NCBI RefSeq assembly: GCF_001514305.1
Contig: NZ_KQ949102.1
Location: 80,256-144,255, forward strand
From: Streptomyces dysideae
GTDB lineage: Bacteria; Actinomycetota; Actinomycetes; Streptomycetales; Streptomycetaceae
Direction: 5' to 3'
DNA length: 64,000 nt
The notes beneath the pieces are model-generated. The model had not been told where the DNA came from. It saw only the letters and a list, made by a program, of their open reading frames with translations, and ran no database searches. The position numbers and the translations under genes are program-made. Below, piece by piece: positions 63,690-64,000 of the stretch; position 1 is the stretch's first letter; each line of letters starts with the position of its first letter.

Positions 63690-64000
63690 ATGACGACGAC
63701 CCAGTTGTGTACCGTGCAGTCCCCCACGACCGGCGTCAGCACCCGGGTCGAGGGGTGGAATTGCGGACTGGTCACCCCCGAAGTCGTCTGGAAGGGAGTG
63801 ATCGGCGCCGCGCGCGCAGTCATGGCGGGCGACGACCAGCGCGAGCTGATCAAGATCACCGTGGGCGGCGACGTGCTCTCCGACCATGCCCTGATGCCGG
63901 CTCCGGACGGCAGCGAATCGCCGGACGAGTGGTTGACCAGGATGCAGCAGAAGTTCGGCGCGGACACCCCGATTCTGCTCTACGCGCGGGAACTGACCTC
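63690..64000 (+). CDS. Unknown protein, truncated by the window edge
   Basis: ATG 63690 follows AGAGAGGAAGG, a strong ribosome site. At least 103 residues are encoded (MTTTQLCTVQSPTTGVSTRV, EVVWKGVIGAARAVMAGDDQ, ELIKITVGGDVLSDHALMPA, EWLTRMQQKFGADTPILLYA). The frame is open at the edge. I do not recognise the family from this part. It looks like a soluble enzyme or cupin-like domain start. Confidence 0.7.
   Translation, partial: MTTTQLCTVQSPTTGVSTRVEGWNCGLVTPEVVWKGVIGAARAVMAGDDQRELIKITVGGDVLSDHALMPAPDGSESPDEWLTRMQQKFGADTPILLYARELT

Overview
The window is high-GC DNA with GTG and TTG starts, tight ATGA gene overlaps, TTA codons kept to accessory genes, and Streptomyces-type families (DUF397 with a WhiJ-like HTH, PucR, LCP/LytR, GlsB, TerB, Uma2). 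It looks like an accessory, probably chromosome-arm, region of a Streptomyces or close relative. IS remnants, MITEs and broken genes are frequent, which fits such a region. No rRNA, tRNA or CRISPR array was found.

Region A (1-16.8 kb) is a compact biosynthetic gene cluster of a type I do not recognise. A leftward operon with ATGA overlaps encodes an EPSP-synthase-like protein, a class III aminotransferase and an FrhB-type iron-sulfur/flavin reductase that runs off the left edge. A rightward set encodes a one-module NRPS (TubC-type docking, cyclization-like condensation, adenylation with a Cys-like code, PCP, TE), an acyl-CoA-dehydrogenase-like flavoprotein, a NodU/CmcH-type carbamoyltransferase, an M17 aminopeptidase homologue that has lost most metal ligands, a PaiB-like FMN protein and a free carrier protein. 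Two GNAT genes and a regulator that has lost its LuxR-type DNA-binding domain lie between the two arms.

Region B (16.8-25 kb) is a scrap zone: a 202-bp MITE fused to the end of an IS110-type transposase, a broken IS4-type transposase, one copy of a second MITE, broken LytR and GlsB genes, a BlaI/BlaI/M56-peptidase locus with a repeated TCTAC-N6-GTAGA operator, TerB and GlsB genes, and fragments of Spo0M-like and CNNM/CBS genes.

Region C (25-32.3 kb) holds stand-alone metabolic and stress genes: an alpha/beta hydrolase, a tandem universal stress protein, an ion channel with no stop codon of its own, an APC permease and a YtcJ-like amidohydrolase facing a TetR gene with two operator-like palindromes.

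Region D (33-52.4 kb) is a defence island: a Ski2/Brr2-like helicase, an AIPR gene destroyed by frameshifts, stops and a MITE, DUF6879 and TPR remnants, a WhiJ-like HTH/DUF397/ATPase triplet, a Uma2 nuclease, and a complete type II Wadjet system (jetABCD: DUF2397, DUF2398, SMC-like ATPase, DUF2399/Toprim). The second MITE copy is inserted in the AIPR gene and carries an exact 8-bp target duplication. Removing it restores the reading frame across that point.

Region E (53.6-64 kb) has a PucR regulator divergent from a ferredoxin-reductase/desaturase pair (DesA3-like), a DHA2-type MFS exporter, and a TetR regulator 1.2 kb beyond the exporter's end. The promoters of both share the palindrome GACTT-N12-AAGTC. 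The rest is gene debris, followed by one gene that runs off the right edge.
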